Below, piece after piece: positions 36,866 to 46,581 of a stretch of 64,000 nt of DNA (positions are counted from its first letter, which is position 1; each line of letters begins with the position of its first letter). The position numbers and the translations under genes are program-made. Under the pieces are notes generated by a model. The model saw only the letters and a list, made by a program, of their open reading frames with translations, made no database searches and had not been told where the DNA came from. Source of the DNA: Calonectria ilicicola (lineage: Eukaryota > Ascomycota > Sordariomycetes > Hypocreales > Nectriaceae); contig CP085831.1 in assembly GCA_020809705.1 (NCBI GenBank), positions 2,418,001 through 2,482,000 of the forward strand, in the 5' to 3' direction.

Positions 36866-37859
36866 TCACTTGACAGGAAGAACGCCCCCAAATGCAGGAT
36901 AATCGAAAGATTCGATTTGGTAGGCATACTCGTCTTCGCTTTCAAGAGGTGTGAAGAATAGTTGAAAACTTTGAAAGGCAGCGTCCATCGTGTTCGAAAG
37001 AGCCAAAACATTTCCAGGGTCATCGATTAATTCGCCGTCGACAAGATCTCTAATTCCATGATGAAACTTATCCAGGAAGTCAAGTGTTAATTTTTTGAAC
37101 GGAGGCTATAATACTTATTAGCGTTAGAAGAAGAAAAAAGACGCAAATACAGACCAGTTCGCTTTTGTCATCAGCCTTTACAAGTGAGCGCGGCCGGATA
37201 TAAACCACTTGCAAGGAGTTATAAAGTGACAATCTTCAGGGAAAGGACCCCCATCATCATCCCTGGCTTCATACCCAAACACTTCCATGCCTCGTATAGC
37301 TTCTTCTGTGTCGAACATTTCGGATGTGACGCAACGATGCTGGTCACGACTGAGGCAATCTTGTTGCAGACTTAGTTCTCTTAGGGTTAGGTCCAAGTCC
37401 GGCTCGGTGTAAAAGCTGCGCACCGAAGATCCTGCGGAGGGCCTTGGTATGCTAATATTTGTGCGAGAGAATACTGTCATGAAGGTTAGATCAGGCGTGT
37501 AATCTTGAAGGAGAATATGCATGCTTACTTAGCATGAAGAAGTGATTGAGGAGGTGATCTGCAAATTTGAATAGCTTAGAACGGAGTTGTTTATTCCTGA
37601 AGTCGACGTGCCGTTCACCAGGTGACATTTCCATATGTGCGAAGAATTCGATCAAAACATTGCCTTGGGATTGGGAACCTATTGCGCATTCGTAGGTGAA
37701 ACGAATCAGCGTGATAGGATTGTATTTTTGTGGCTTCCTGCATGTAACATCCGTCGCAGTGGGCTCAAAGTGATTCATTATGAGGCAAAAAATGTTTCTT
37801 GCTGTGTCGAGGTTACTCTCGACCACCACTAATCGAGACGTCGTTGACGGCTGTTCCAT
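36866..37859 (-). pseudogene. fungal HNH (HNH_2-type) nuclease gene with a frameshift
   Basis: Three exons can be traced: 37859-37529, 37473-37155 and 37105-36866, separated by good introns (GTAAGC...GACAG, GTCTGT...TATAG). Exon 1 has the family lead (CRRPQ-like CRKPQKYNPITLIRFTYE and VDFRNKQLRSKLFKFADHLL). Exon 2 has LQQDCLSRDQHRCVTS...FDTEEAI, the zinc or fold part before the HNH core. Exon 3 has GIRDLVDGELIDDPGNVLAL and a C-terminal YQIESFDYP. Within exon 2, near 37215, the frame slips by one (DCHF then SLQVVYIRPRSL), so the gene cannot be read through. The core histidine motif that normally reads AHILPHSL is here VYIRPRSL, so the first catalytic histidine is also lost. Hence a decayed nuclease-type gene, common in expanded families in these fungi. 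Confidence 0.7.
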
Positions 37860-38393
37860 TTCTGCGTTGCAGATTGCGCAATCATAAACTATTTCAGAAG
37901 GACGAAGGCACAGAGCGACGACGAAAGATGAAGCAAAAACAGCCTTTTGCCCAAATATGTGCCTGGATGCATCTTTCTGGATGTTTGTGTTTGGCTATAG
38001 CGACTCACTGTTGCCTTGAGAATTGGTACAACCGCGACCGAATGCGACTAGTAATCTTTGAGATATGATGGTGGCTTTCATCCAGATGACCTGATTACAA
38101 CTGAACTCTACGTAGCCTTGCGTAGCCTTTCCGAAGCCATCACAAGATTGAGCATCCTGCGGGCTAGTTGGGTCGGCCTGGTCCTCCAAGTTATCCAACT
38201 CATGAATACCAACTGATGAGAAAGTGAGGGACTCTAGAGGAGTGATAGCCTGACTCTACGCTGTTCTCAGGGCAGGGCTTGTGCTAAACCCAATGGCTGC
38301 CGTACACGAATGGAGGTTACCATATAAATTGGAAGTATATTTTTATTTCAGAAAGATTAAATTAAGGGACTTTCTAATAAATTGCAATTGCGC
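37860..38393. other. short intergenic region between HNH relic and SDR gene
   Basis: This holds upstream sequence of the HNH relic and the 3' flank of the SDR. I see no gene. Confidence 0.5.
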
Positions 38394-39381
38394 TTAGGTC
38401 GTAGGCTCCAATATCGATGTTAATCTGAGCATCCCACTACTAACTGCGTGATCATGTCCATCTCGGTCCGTACTAAGACTAACAACTTGTCCATGATCTG
38501 CAAGCTTCAACTGTTCGTTGCATTTTTGCCGTATTAAACCCAGTGCATCGCTTCCAAGAATAACTCGTACAGCCCAAGGCTGCTTGGCAAAAAGTCCATG
38601 GCGATGTATGCAATCTGCGATCCGCTGCGCCAATTTCTGAATATCTCCGGGGATGCTTGGCATAATGTCTGTAGCAAAGACTTGCATCACATCATCAAAG
38701 AGCCTTGAATAGTCCTTTATTCCTGGCTGGTATTTTCCAAACCCATCACTAGATCCTTCGCGAGGCATTCCGAGTTGCGAGTTAAATCCACCGGGCTCAA
38801 AGATGACGCAGCGAACGTTGAATGGTTGTACCTCTTTTGCAAGCCCCTCGACAAATACATCCAGAGCAGCCTTTGAGGCCGCGTAGTGCGATAAAAAGGG
38901 GAGTGGCCCCCATCCCACGCCAGCGCCGGTGAAAGCAATGGTGCCGCTTCCCTGGGCTCGAAAGTAGGGGAGAATAGCCTGTGTGACGTGTAGAGTGCCA
39001 AACAGATTAACGTTAAAGATGTTAGCCACAAAATTATCGCTGTGCAGTATTTCTGTTAGTCTATTTAATAAAGCGAGTAAAAACCATGACTGACTCAGCT
39101 TCTTCAATGCTCTTCGGCGCCGAAACCCCGGCATTGTTCATCAGAACATCAATGCGTCCCCAAATATCCCAAGCTCGTTTGACCTGGGTATCAATTTCTG
39201 ATCGAGGCGCAGTGACGTCGAGATCAATGACGGCCACATTTTCTGATATCAAGTGCCCAATTCGCTTCGTAGCATTCCGACCTGTGGCAATAACCTTGTC
39301 TCCTCTGGCAATAAGCTGCTCAACAAGTGCAGATCCGAGTCCAGATGTCGTGGCTGTAACAAGCCAAATAAGCTGTGCCAT
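38394..39381 (-). CDS. short-chain dehydrogenase/reductase (classical SDR)
   Basis: A 310-residue oxidoreductase from two exons, 39381-39095 and 39039-38394. The intron begins GTCAGT, has an ACTAAC branch sequence and ends CACAG, joining in phase 2. Classical SDR elements are all present: the nucleotide-binding TATTSGLG (residues 9-16), DLDVTAP, NNAG (82-85), and the catalytic pair Y148/K152 in HYAASK, followed by the PGGFNSQL stretch. Such enzymes reduce or oxidise small alcohols and ketones with NAD(P)H in the cytosol. A TATATAAAAG element lies about 65 bases upstream. The NRPS-like reductase gene lies 1.15 kb upstream on the same strand, so the SDR may act on its aldehyde or alcohol product; that link is inference. 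Confidence 0.9.
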
Positions 39382-39986
39382 GGCTATTGTTGTCGGGAGG
39401 TAATTGGGACTGATACTGGGGAAATATGAAAAGTAAAAGGTCTCTTTTATATACAGACAGACAGGGTGGCCCTTCTAGGTCTATAAATGGTATGATGGAT
39501 CATTCAGGTCAATATCATGGCCAAAATACAGGGTAGTTTGGGTTATCCCACCTTGCCTAATACAGCTAGCTGCGGATCACGATTTGCACAAGGGATACTT
39601 TTGTGCATTAAATGTGGCTCCCTCGAGAGATCCAGCCAATGAGCTGAGAGAACGCACTCTCTGGGGTTCCTCTAACTCCGAAACCCGAAGCTGGTGTGCA
39701 CTCCATATCAAACAGTACAAGTCGGCCGCATATATTTATTGAGCCGCAGAGAAGTCCAAATTGTGAATTTTAGCACGCGGACTTACGGTAATTCCTTACA
39801 CCACATTATTTCGACGCCTGTGCCAATTTCGGATCTAAGTTGGATCTGCGTCGGTATTAGTGACGATGCACATGCAATTGAGCCAGGTCTTGCATCCGCC
39901 CTTCTCGCGACGCGATCGTGGCGCGTTTGTTGACCACCGGAGGTTTCCAGCTAAAACTGGGCAGCCTTTATCACAACACAACAACA
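39382..39986. other. SDR promoter and tRNA upstream region
   Basis: This holds the SDR promoter. The frame 39694-39933 shows nothing recognisable. Confidence 0.5.
39444..39453 (-). promoter_or_regulatory. TATA box of the SDR gene
   Basis: The minus strand reads TATATAAAAG, about 65 bases before the SDR start codon at 39381. Confidence 0.55.
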
Positions 39987-40135
39987 GGCCTGATGGTCTA
40001 GTGGTATGATTGGCGTTTCGTAAGCATAACTCTCCTCACTTCCAACTCATCATAAAACTGACAAGTCATCAGGGGATTTCCCAATTCTCTCAGAGAAGTT
40101 ATGCCAGGTCCCGGGTTCGATCCCCGGTCAGGCCC
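39987..40135 (+). tRNA. intron-containing tRNA, probable tRNA-Thr(CGU)
   Basis: The ends pair as a perfect 7-bp acceptor stem (GGCCTGA with TCAGGCC). The A box TGGTCTAGTGG (39994-40004) and B box GGTTCGATCC are intact, and the T arm (CCGGG, TTCGATC, CCCGG) is perfect. The anticodon stem GGCGT (40012-40016) pairs with ATGCC (40101-40105) with one G-T wobble, leaving the loop TTCGTA then T; this puts CGT at the anticodon and a 77-base intron at 40023-40099, the canonical position after base 37. The body and C73 resemble fungal tRNA-Pro, so if the intron sat one or two bases earlier the anticodon could be CGG. A run of T follows at 40141. Confidence 0.82.
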
Positions 40136-40525
40136 CATTCTTTTTGCAGTAGCTTCAATGGGGGCTCGGCTTGTAAGAGAAGGACAGGAGTGAGTTGGAA
40201 ATGTCTTCTTTCTGACCTTGAGCTTTTGGCGTGGCCTGTGCCAGCAAGAGAAAGTATCACTTGGCATTGTCCAAAGCGCACTGTCAATTAACAACTACAG
40301 AGCCTTGATGAAGCTCATCAGCCGAACTTTTAGGCCTCAAATACGACATCACAATGGCACCATGGCCTTGAATTGGTGAGATGGCGACATATTGAACCGG
40401 TTTGGTTGAACGTTATCTTTGAACATCCTTCTCACGCGACTTTGGTGCTGAACTAGAGAGATGGCTGCCACTTGATCAAATTTTTCTTTCAGTGACTGGT
40501 ATTTGATATGTCCTCCGCTGTGACT
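40136..40525. other. gap between tRNA and NRPS-like gene
   Basis: Apart from the Pol III terminator I see nothing; this is also the 3' flank of the NRPS-like gene. Confidence 0.5.
40141..40145 (+). terminator. Pol III terminator of the tRNA
   Basis: A TTTTT run starts six bases after the tRNA 3' end, as expected for RNA polymerase III. Confidence 0.7.
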
Positions 40526-43500
40526 CTAAAATTTCCATTGACTGCACCAGTTGACCATCATACTAGGCGTAATTCTGCTCAGGTGCTCCACAGTAGGGCT
40601 GCGGGCCTTGGTCCTCTCCATACTGAAATGGACATGTTCTCGACCAGCTCTCTGAGCTGCAAGCATGCCACGATATGTGTCAAGTAGCTTGACCCCAGGG
40701 TTTTTGTCAATATTTGTCGCATCAAATGAGGTCTTTTCGAGCTCCTCAACCCACTTTTCCAGTGATGTCAATCTCTGAATTCTATCGCCATAGTGCCTCA
40801 TTACCGCAGCAGCAAGCTCCGACCATGTAGTAGTTTCAGGATTGACTGCATGGAAGTAGCCTGAGATCTGAGAGGTTGCAACAGGTACAGTTACCCCCGC
40901 GATGTCCAAGATGATGTCTGCCACATCTTCCACAGGAATCCAATCGACCATTTGGTTATGGCCCAGGTGATCCGGCAGTGCACCGAGATATAGCGAGCTT
41001 GCGATGAGACTCGGAAGGAATTCCTGCCAATTCCAAAACCCGCCTGAACTCTTTGGACCAGCTATTTGTCCAACTCTCACTGAAGCTACCGGGATACCCT
41101 TGGCGGCAGCAGCATCCAAAATGAGGCTACCGATAAGTTTAGACTGTCCATATCCCATCCTAGACAGTGAAAAGTCATCTAAGCGTTCCTCGGGAACTGG
41201 CCTGTTCTCAACCCATCCTGCTGAGGTTGAAACGCTTGATACAAACACAACCGGAACCAGCTTCTTCGCCACTGCCGAAAGTTCAGCCAAACGTCTGACC
41301 CCACTGATGTGTGGTTCAAATGAAGCGACATTGATGTTAAAATTGACAGGCCAGGCGGTATGGATGATCCGGTCGACAGATTCTAAAAGCTCCGTGTACT
41401 TGATTTCATCCAGACTTAGGTTTGGAAGGGACAAGTCTGCGTGGAGAAACTCGACCTTGGAAAAATTCTTCTCGAGGCCTCTAGCCACGCTCACACAAGG
41501 TTGTCGTGACATTCCTCCATCAGAGTCTCGGTTGAGGGCGATCACTCTAGCTACCGACTCTAATCGACAAAGCCGATCTAGCATATATGTCCCAAGGGAG
41601 CCTGTCGTGCCAGTAATAACAATCGTTTGGCCATTGCTGAGAGTTTCGAGCTTGTTCTGCCTGGGAGATGGAAAGTCCTTGGTGTATTTTGAAACAAGCT
41701 CTTCCAGAAAATTGGTCTCGTTTTGGGCACTGAATTCTGAAAGATGTTCATCTTGATGAATAGCCGAGTATAAGCGTTTGGATAACAAGGTAGATGATGG
41801 ATTTTCATAAAGTGCCTTAGGCGTTATTTCACTCTTTAGCTGTACACCTGCATTTTCCAGTCCTTTGCTGAGAATCTTGATAGCACTGACCACTTTCAAG
41901 GAGTCAAAGCCAATACTGAAGAAGTCCGTATCTAAGCCAAGGTTTTGAACCCCTGTTAATCGGATCGCTAAGTCTCGAATGGCAATGGCTAACGAGTTTT
42001 CGCTGGTCAGATCCAATTGGACAGTGTCGCAATTCCCTTTGAGAACTTGCTCTTCGTAAAGCGATTCTATTTCTTCGCCAAATTGCTTGACTGTGGCAGC
42101 TCGAAGCACAGTGCCTTTCGGGGTTCGTAAGAATTGCTTGTTAGACGGCGCTACTGTGATGAGCCACTTCACAATCTGACCATGTGCGACCGTTTCCTTG
42201 TTTGCCATTTCCACTCGTGACCAGACCTCTTCAATAAGTGCGCTTTTTGAAACCTCGTCAGTGCATGGCGATATAGGATCTAGAATAAGAGCAGGTTGGA
42301 ATCGGTCTTGTCCGACAACTAGGGCCCCCTTAAGCAACGGGTGGTTCGCGATAATGTCTTCCATGTTAATAGGGTTTAGCTTCTCTCCGTTTGAGAAGAC
42401 AATGACGTCGTCAATTCTTCCACGGTACATCCAATGTTCAGGAAGAGTAGGGTGAGGTTCATAGAGGTCCTTTGTGGGCCATTCATCGACGTTGGGGAAT
42501 GTGTAAAAGATTGGCTGCAAGCCAGGGTCATTCGGATCATTGCGTCGAAATACAAGTTCATAAAGGTTGTCTTCCTTTGAAAACAGGCGCCAATGACAAC
42601 CCATTTCCTTATCATTGAAAATGAAATACTGCCAATTGCTAGGATCATGTTGGAAGTGAATGAGGTAAGGAATACATCTGTCTCAAGTTAGAATCTGTCC
42701 GGGTTTGAAGGCGTATCAGCTCACTCAGTCGATGCAATTCCGTTGCACATGGTAACCCCATGTTTTAGAAGTGTTTGACCAGCCTTTTGGCTCAGATTAC
42801 CTTGAGAAAGAATAAGCCAAAGTTGCACAGGTTACCCACCACTAGCCTACCTCCACCAAATATTAAACAACGAAGCTGCTTGAGTATGGCCAAGCCCTCA
42901 GTGTTCTCGGTCAGCTCTTCCACAATCACAGGTGGTAAGATAGTAGCCTGAACACCGGAGTGTTTCAAACATTCAATAACTAAATTTGTGCTGAGAGGTC
43001 GGTCAGGGAAGCCCAAGGCGACTGGTGTGTTATACCATATTGCCATGATTAGAACATTGAATAGAGCGGCTCCATGAAATAGCGGCATAGGTAAGAAGAG
43101 CCTTTCTGCCAATTCAGACCAGAATGGGACCATTATTTCGCCACCGTGATGTTTGGGTATATCGCGTATCGCATCTGCAATAATTAAACTACCCTGTCGT
43201 ACCAGAATGGGCTTCGGAAGACCTGTGGTACCGCTTGTGTGGAGTACTACTGCTGGGTCCCATCGCCCTTGATCGAATGTACGGTGGTACGGGAACGGTT
43301 GAGGAGTAGACTCGAAAAGTGCCTTTGAGCTAGGGATCACCGCAGTTTTTATGTCCCGTTCACCAATCCATGTCTGGACTAGGGGGCCAAAATCTTCTGC
43401 ATGCCAGAACAAACGACAGTCCATAGCGTCTAGGAGAGACTTCTGCGCTTCTTTGCTGTTGCGGGGGGACAGAAAGAGGGCCTTGTACCCGGCTTTGATG

Positions 43501-43784
43501 CACGCCAAGTTGACAATGACGTACCGCACATCATTTGGTCCAACGTACGCCAAAGTCGGGAAATTTTGTTGAAAGCCCGGGCCGTACTCATTCGTTACAA
43601 TCCACGCCACTTGATCAATTGCTCGTGACATCTCTTTGAATGACACAGCTTTCCAGCCATCAGTTGGGTCGCTACTCCTAGGTAAGTAAACAAAAGGTCG
43701 AGATGGGTCGCCGGTAGCGACACCATCAATGGTGTCGATCAGTAGCCGTCGACCATGGCATGGCTTCACCTCGTGTTCCGACAT
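40526..43784 (-). CDS. NRPS-like carboxylate reductase (adenylation-thiolation-reductase)
   Basis: A three-exon gene, 43784-42851, 42800-42725 and 42677-40526, whose two short introns (50 and 47 bases) join in phase; product about 1053 residues. The domain order is adenylation, thiolation, thioester reductase. Visible motifs: the AMP-binding core VVLHTSGTTGLPKP (about residue 180), LIFGGGNLSQ at the first junction, YRGRIDDVIVFSNGEKLNP, the carrier site FFSIGFDSLKVV with its phosphopantetheine serine near 594, TGTTGSLGTYML (about 690) for NADPH binding, and MGYGQSK (about 846). There is no condensation domain, so it activates a free acid and releases it as aldehyde or alcohol, like fungal aryl-acid or aminoadipate-type reductases. 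The start is the ATG at 43784, not the GTG two codons earlier. Substrate is unknown. A TATAAATA box lies about 105 bases upstream. Confidence 0.92.
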
Positions 43785-45164
43785 TGTCACCTCGGCTTCG
43801 TCTGGCGTCCTTTTTCTTTAGAGTTGAGCGGAGGGAGGGCATGAAAGTTAGAGGCCAAGCACAACACCAGGTACTTATGCTACTCTATTTATACACAATG
43901 CTAACATGGTTACTTTTATAGGTCACGGGCAATTGTGGGTAGCATCAAAATCTACATCGGGGTGTCGTCATTTCACCCGATTCATGCGTTGACCGAGGCA
44001 AAGGGTTGTTCTGCATCTGGCGAATCGCGTGGCTGGCTGAAAATGTCGACACCCCGATTTGGCACAGGAGTGGAATTCAATTCATGTGTTTTCACGCCAA
44101 TTGTCATGAAATCACGCAGCCACAACGGGTCTGCTTTTGTTATCCGAGGCGTGGTGGTACTAGCGTGTCAGCTTTGCCTTTTTAGCCTGCGGATAGTGCC
44201 CTTGTCACCGCAGAATCAGCAAATCAATCGCCATATTCACTCAACCACATTTCACTAAATGTTCATGATCCGCAATAAACACCCCGTCCCCACTCCCTGA
44301 CGTCGGATGCACAAATGGATTATCATCCCTGGTCACAAGACAACAGCAACCACCAAGAAGCAACCGGTCACGAATCTGAGACATTCTCCCAAGCCCTAAC
44401 CGACACGAGGTCCATTGCTGAACTTACGTCACCAAATTACCTCAAAACATATTATGTTGAGACAGTTCGACGTGTTACACTTTGACCAGACAGAGAATGG
44501 CGGTGTAATAAGGAAAGGTGTCGACCTGTCAGTCTACACTACTTCATCAATCTGCAAGGCTAGTCTCATTCATCGTGTCAGTACCGGCCAGCGAAGCAAT
44601 CCCTGCCAAACTCGATGAACATTGGAAACCGTATGCATGGGGCCTGCTGCCGCTGTGAATTATTGTCGCTCAAACATTGGAGCACGAGTGGCAGGTCTTT
44701 GTCTCAATTGCGAAATGGAAGCAGAGAACCGTTTCAAAGAAGTACTCATTCTGGAACAATATTGACTGAACTTGGTGGATAAAATAATTTGAGACAGACT
44801 GCAGCCTTTGCTACGGTTGACCCATGACTCGACTCGTTGCCCCACCCACTGCCGACGTGGTCGAGATGCTGAAGAGATGTTTTTTTTTCCCCGACTTTAG
44901 ACATAATATGAATCTTAGAAAAATTCATCGTCATAGGCGTAATTATAGATCTTTATTTTATATGAGACTGTGAACTTCTGTGACTACTTTTGTGAGTCTG
45001 TTGGCTTCATGCGATATGGATTTACGTGATTTAACTGGCGTACACCCCCACCCTGCCATTGCTGCCCAAACAATATCGTTAAGTGTCCAATCATTTGCCT
45101 GATGTCAAGCTCTTATGATTCATCCTGACTCTTCCATATCGGGAAATTCCCAGCGACGTGTACC
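43785..45164. other. intergenic region between NRPS-like and PNP genes
   Basis: This holds two divergent promoters. Short frames (43935-44258, 44415-44618) have no recognisable content. Confidence 0.5.
43886..43893 (-). promoter_or_regulatory. TATA box of the NRPS-like gene
   Basis: The minus strand reads TATAAATA about 105 bases before the start codon at 43784. Confidence 0.5.
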
Positions 45165-46175
45165 ATGTCAGTAGAAGCAAAATCACATCATGACTACACA
45201 ATTGGCTGGATCTGCGCCTTGCCGCTTGAGCGCGCCGCAGCCACAGCTATGCTTGACCAGAGACATGGAAGCTTATCAAAGCCAAAGTCAGACAAGAACG
45301 CTTACACACTCGGATCGATCGGCGGGCATAATGTGGTCATTGCCTGTCTGCCAAAAGGTCAATATGGCATTTATCCGGCAGTGACAGTGACAACCCAGAT
45401 GGTTAATACATTCCCTTCGATCAGTTCATGCCTAATGGTGGGTATTGGTGGCGGCGTTCCTCCTAAGGTAAGACTTGGTGACGTCGTCATCAGCACACCG
45501 TCGGGTAAATTTCCTGGCGTCATTCAATGGGACTTGGACAAGGCAAAAGAAGGAACAAAGTTTGAACGAACCGGGTATTTGGACAATCCACCTAGCGTCC
45601 TCTTAGCAGCTTTGACAGCCATGAAGGAGAAGCATACACTTGAAGGGTCGAGAGTTGCCGAGTACCTCCTTCAAATGAAAGAGAACTTCCCAAAAATGGG
45701 GGATTATCTCAGATCCGATTCTCTCAAAGATGTGTTATTCAGACCAAACTATAGTCATGTCAAATTTTCGAAGTTTGGTATCCATCATGACGAACAAGAG
45801 TCCATCGTGGAAGAGGATAGTTGTCAATCTTGCGATGAGACCATGACTATTCAGCGAGATCCCCGAGATATGTGCATACATTATGGGCTGATAGCATCGG
45901 GAAACCAAGTTATCAAGGATGCTCAGCTTCGAGACCGGCTCTGTACGGATTTCAATGCCAACATTCTCTGCGTTGAGATGGAAGCAGCGGGCCTCATGAA
46001 CAATTTCCCTTGTCTTGTTATTAGAGGAATATGTGACTATGCAGATTCTCACAAAAACAAAGCATGGCAGAAGCATGCTGCAGCAGTAGCAGCTGCCGTT
46101 GCCAAAGATTTCTTGGGATACGTACAAAGGGGCGACATTGACAGAGAGAACTTGGAAAAAGACAGCATCGAGTGA
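45165..46175 (+). CDS. stand-alone PNP_UDP (nucleoside phosphorylase-like) protein
   Basis: A 336-residue single-exon protein consisting only of the purine nucleoside phosphorylase-like domain that usually forms the N-terminal effector of fungal NLR-like proteins. Hallmarks: IGWICALPLERAAATAML at the start, the phosphate-binding MVGIGGGVP (91-99), RLGDVVIS, VEMEAAG (270-276) with the ribose-binding glutamates, and CDYADSHK (290-297) with the base-site aspartate. All expected catalytic positions look intact, so nucleoside or nucleotide cleavage is plausible. The protein ends about 20 residues after the domain and no NACHT, NB-ARC or repeat region follows in the next 400 bases, so this is an orphan domain or a truncated NLR. 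The HET gene starts 406 bases downstream on the same strand. Function in allorecognition is inference. Confidence 0.85.
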   Translation: MSVEAKSHHDYTIGWICALPLERAAATAMLDQRHGSLSKPKSDKNAYTLGSIGGHNVVIACLPKGQYGIYPAVTVTTQMVNTFPSISSCLMVGIGGGVPPKVRLGDVVISTPSGKFPGVIQWDLDKAKEGTKFERTGYLDNPPSVLLAALTAMKEKHTLEGSRVAEYLLQMKENFPKMGDYLRSDSLKDVLFRPNYSHVKFSKFGIHHDEQESIVEEDSCQSCDETMTIQRDPRDMCIHYGLIASGNQVIKDAQLRDRLCTDFNANILCVEMEAAGLMNNFPCLVIRGICDYADSHKNKAWQKHAAAVAAAVAKDFLGYVQRGDIDRENLEKDSIE

Positions 46176-46581
46176 AGATTTGTATTTCAAAACTACCTAG
46201 TCGATTTTGAAACAGTATTCTTCTCTTTTTGAAGCCAGCTGCACATTAGCAATGTATACGATAGTAAACTTGGTAGTGACACAACGTCCACGAATGATAA
46301 CCTTCTCGTCTCGCCTCCGATTAACAATTGAAAAGAGCTATTGTAATAACTGGATTATTTAGTAAACCTTTCTTCTCTCATTGGCTGCATAATTACCCAC
46401 CGCCAGCTTAGTCAGTCAATGGAGCAACAATTAGGCAAAATGAGTGATATTTTTGCTCTTCTTCATTAGATCACGGCGCGAAATATTCAACCTCTCCACT
46501 CAACTGCTAAACACAAACAGCTGAAGCGCTAGGCTCGGATTTCTTTCATCACTCATCTCTACCGCGCTCATTTTTCAGACA
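46176..46581. other. short intergenic region between PNP and HET genes
   Basis: I see no trace of a NACHT or NB-ARC continuation in any frame; this is the HET promoter region. Confidence 0.5.

Noticed and set aside
37381..37391. TTAGGGTTAGG resembling a telomere repeat
   Set aside because: It lies inside legible HNH coding sequence (leucine-threonine codons), so it is probably chance.
41004..41756. 250-codon open frame on the plus strand opposite the NRPS-like gene
   Set aside because: Antisense shadow of the reductase domain, with no protein features of its own.
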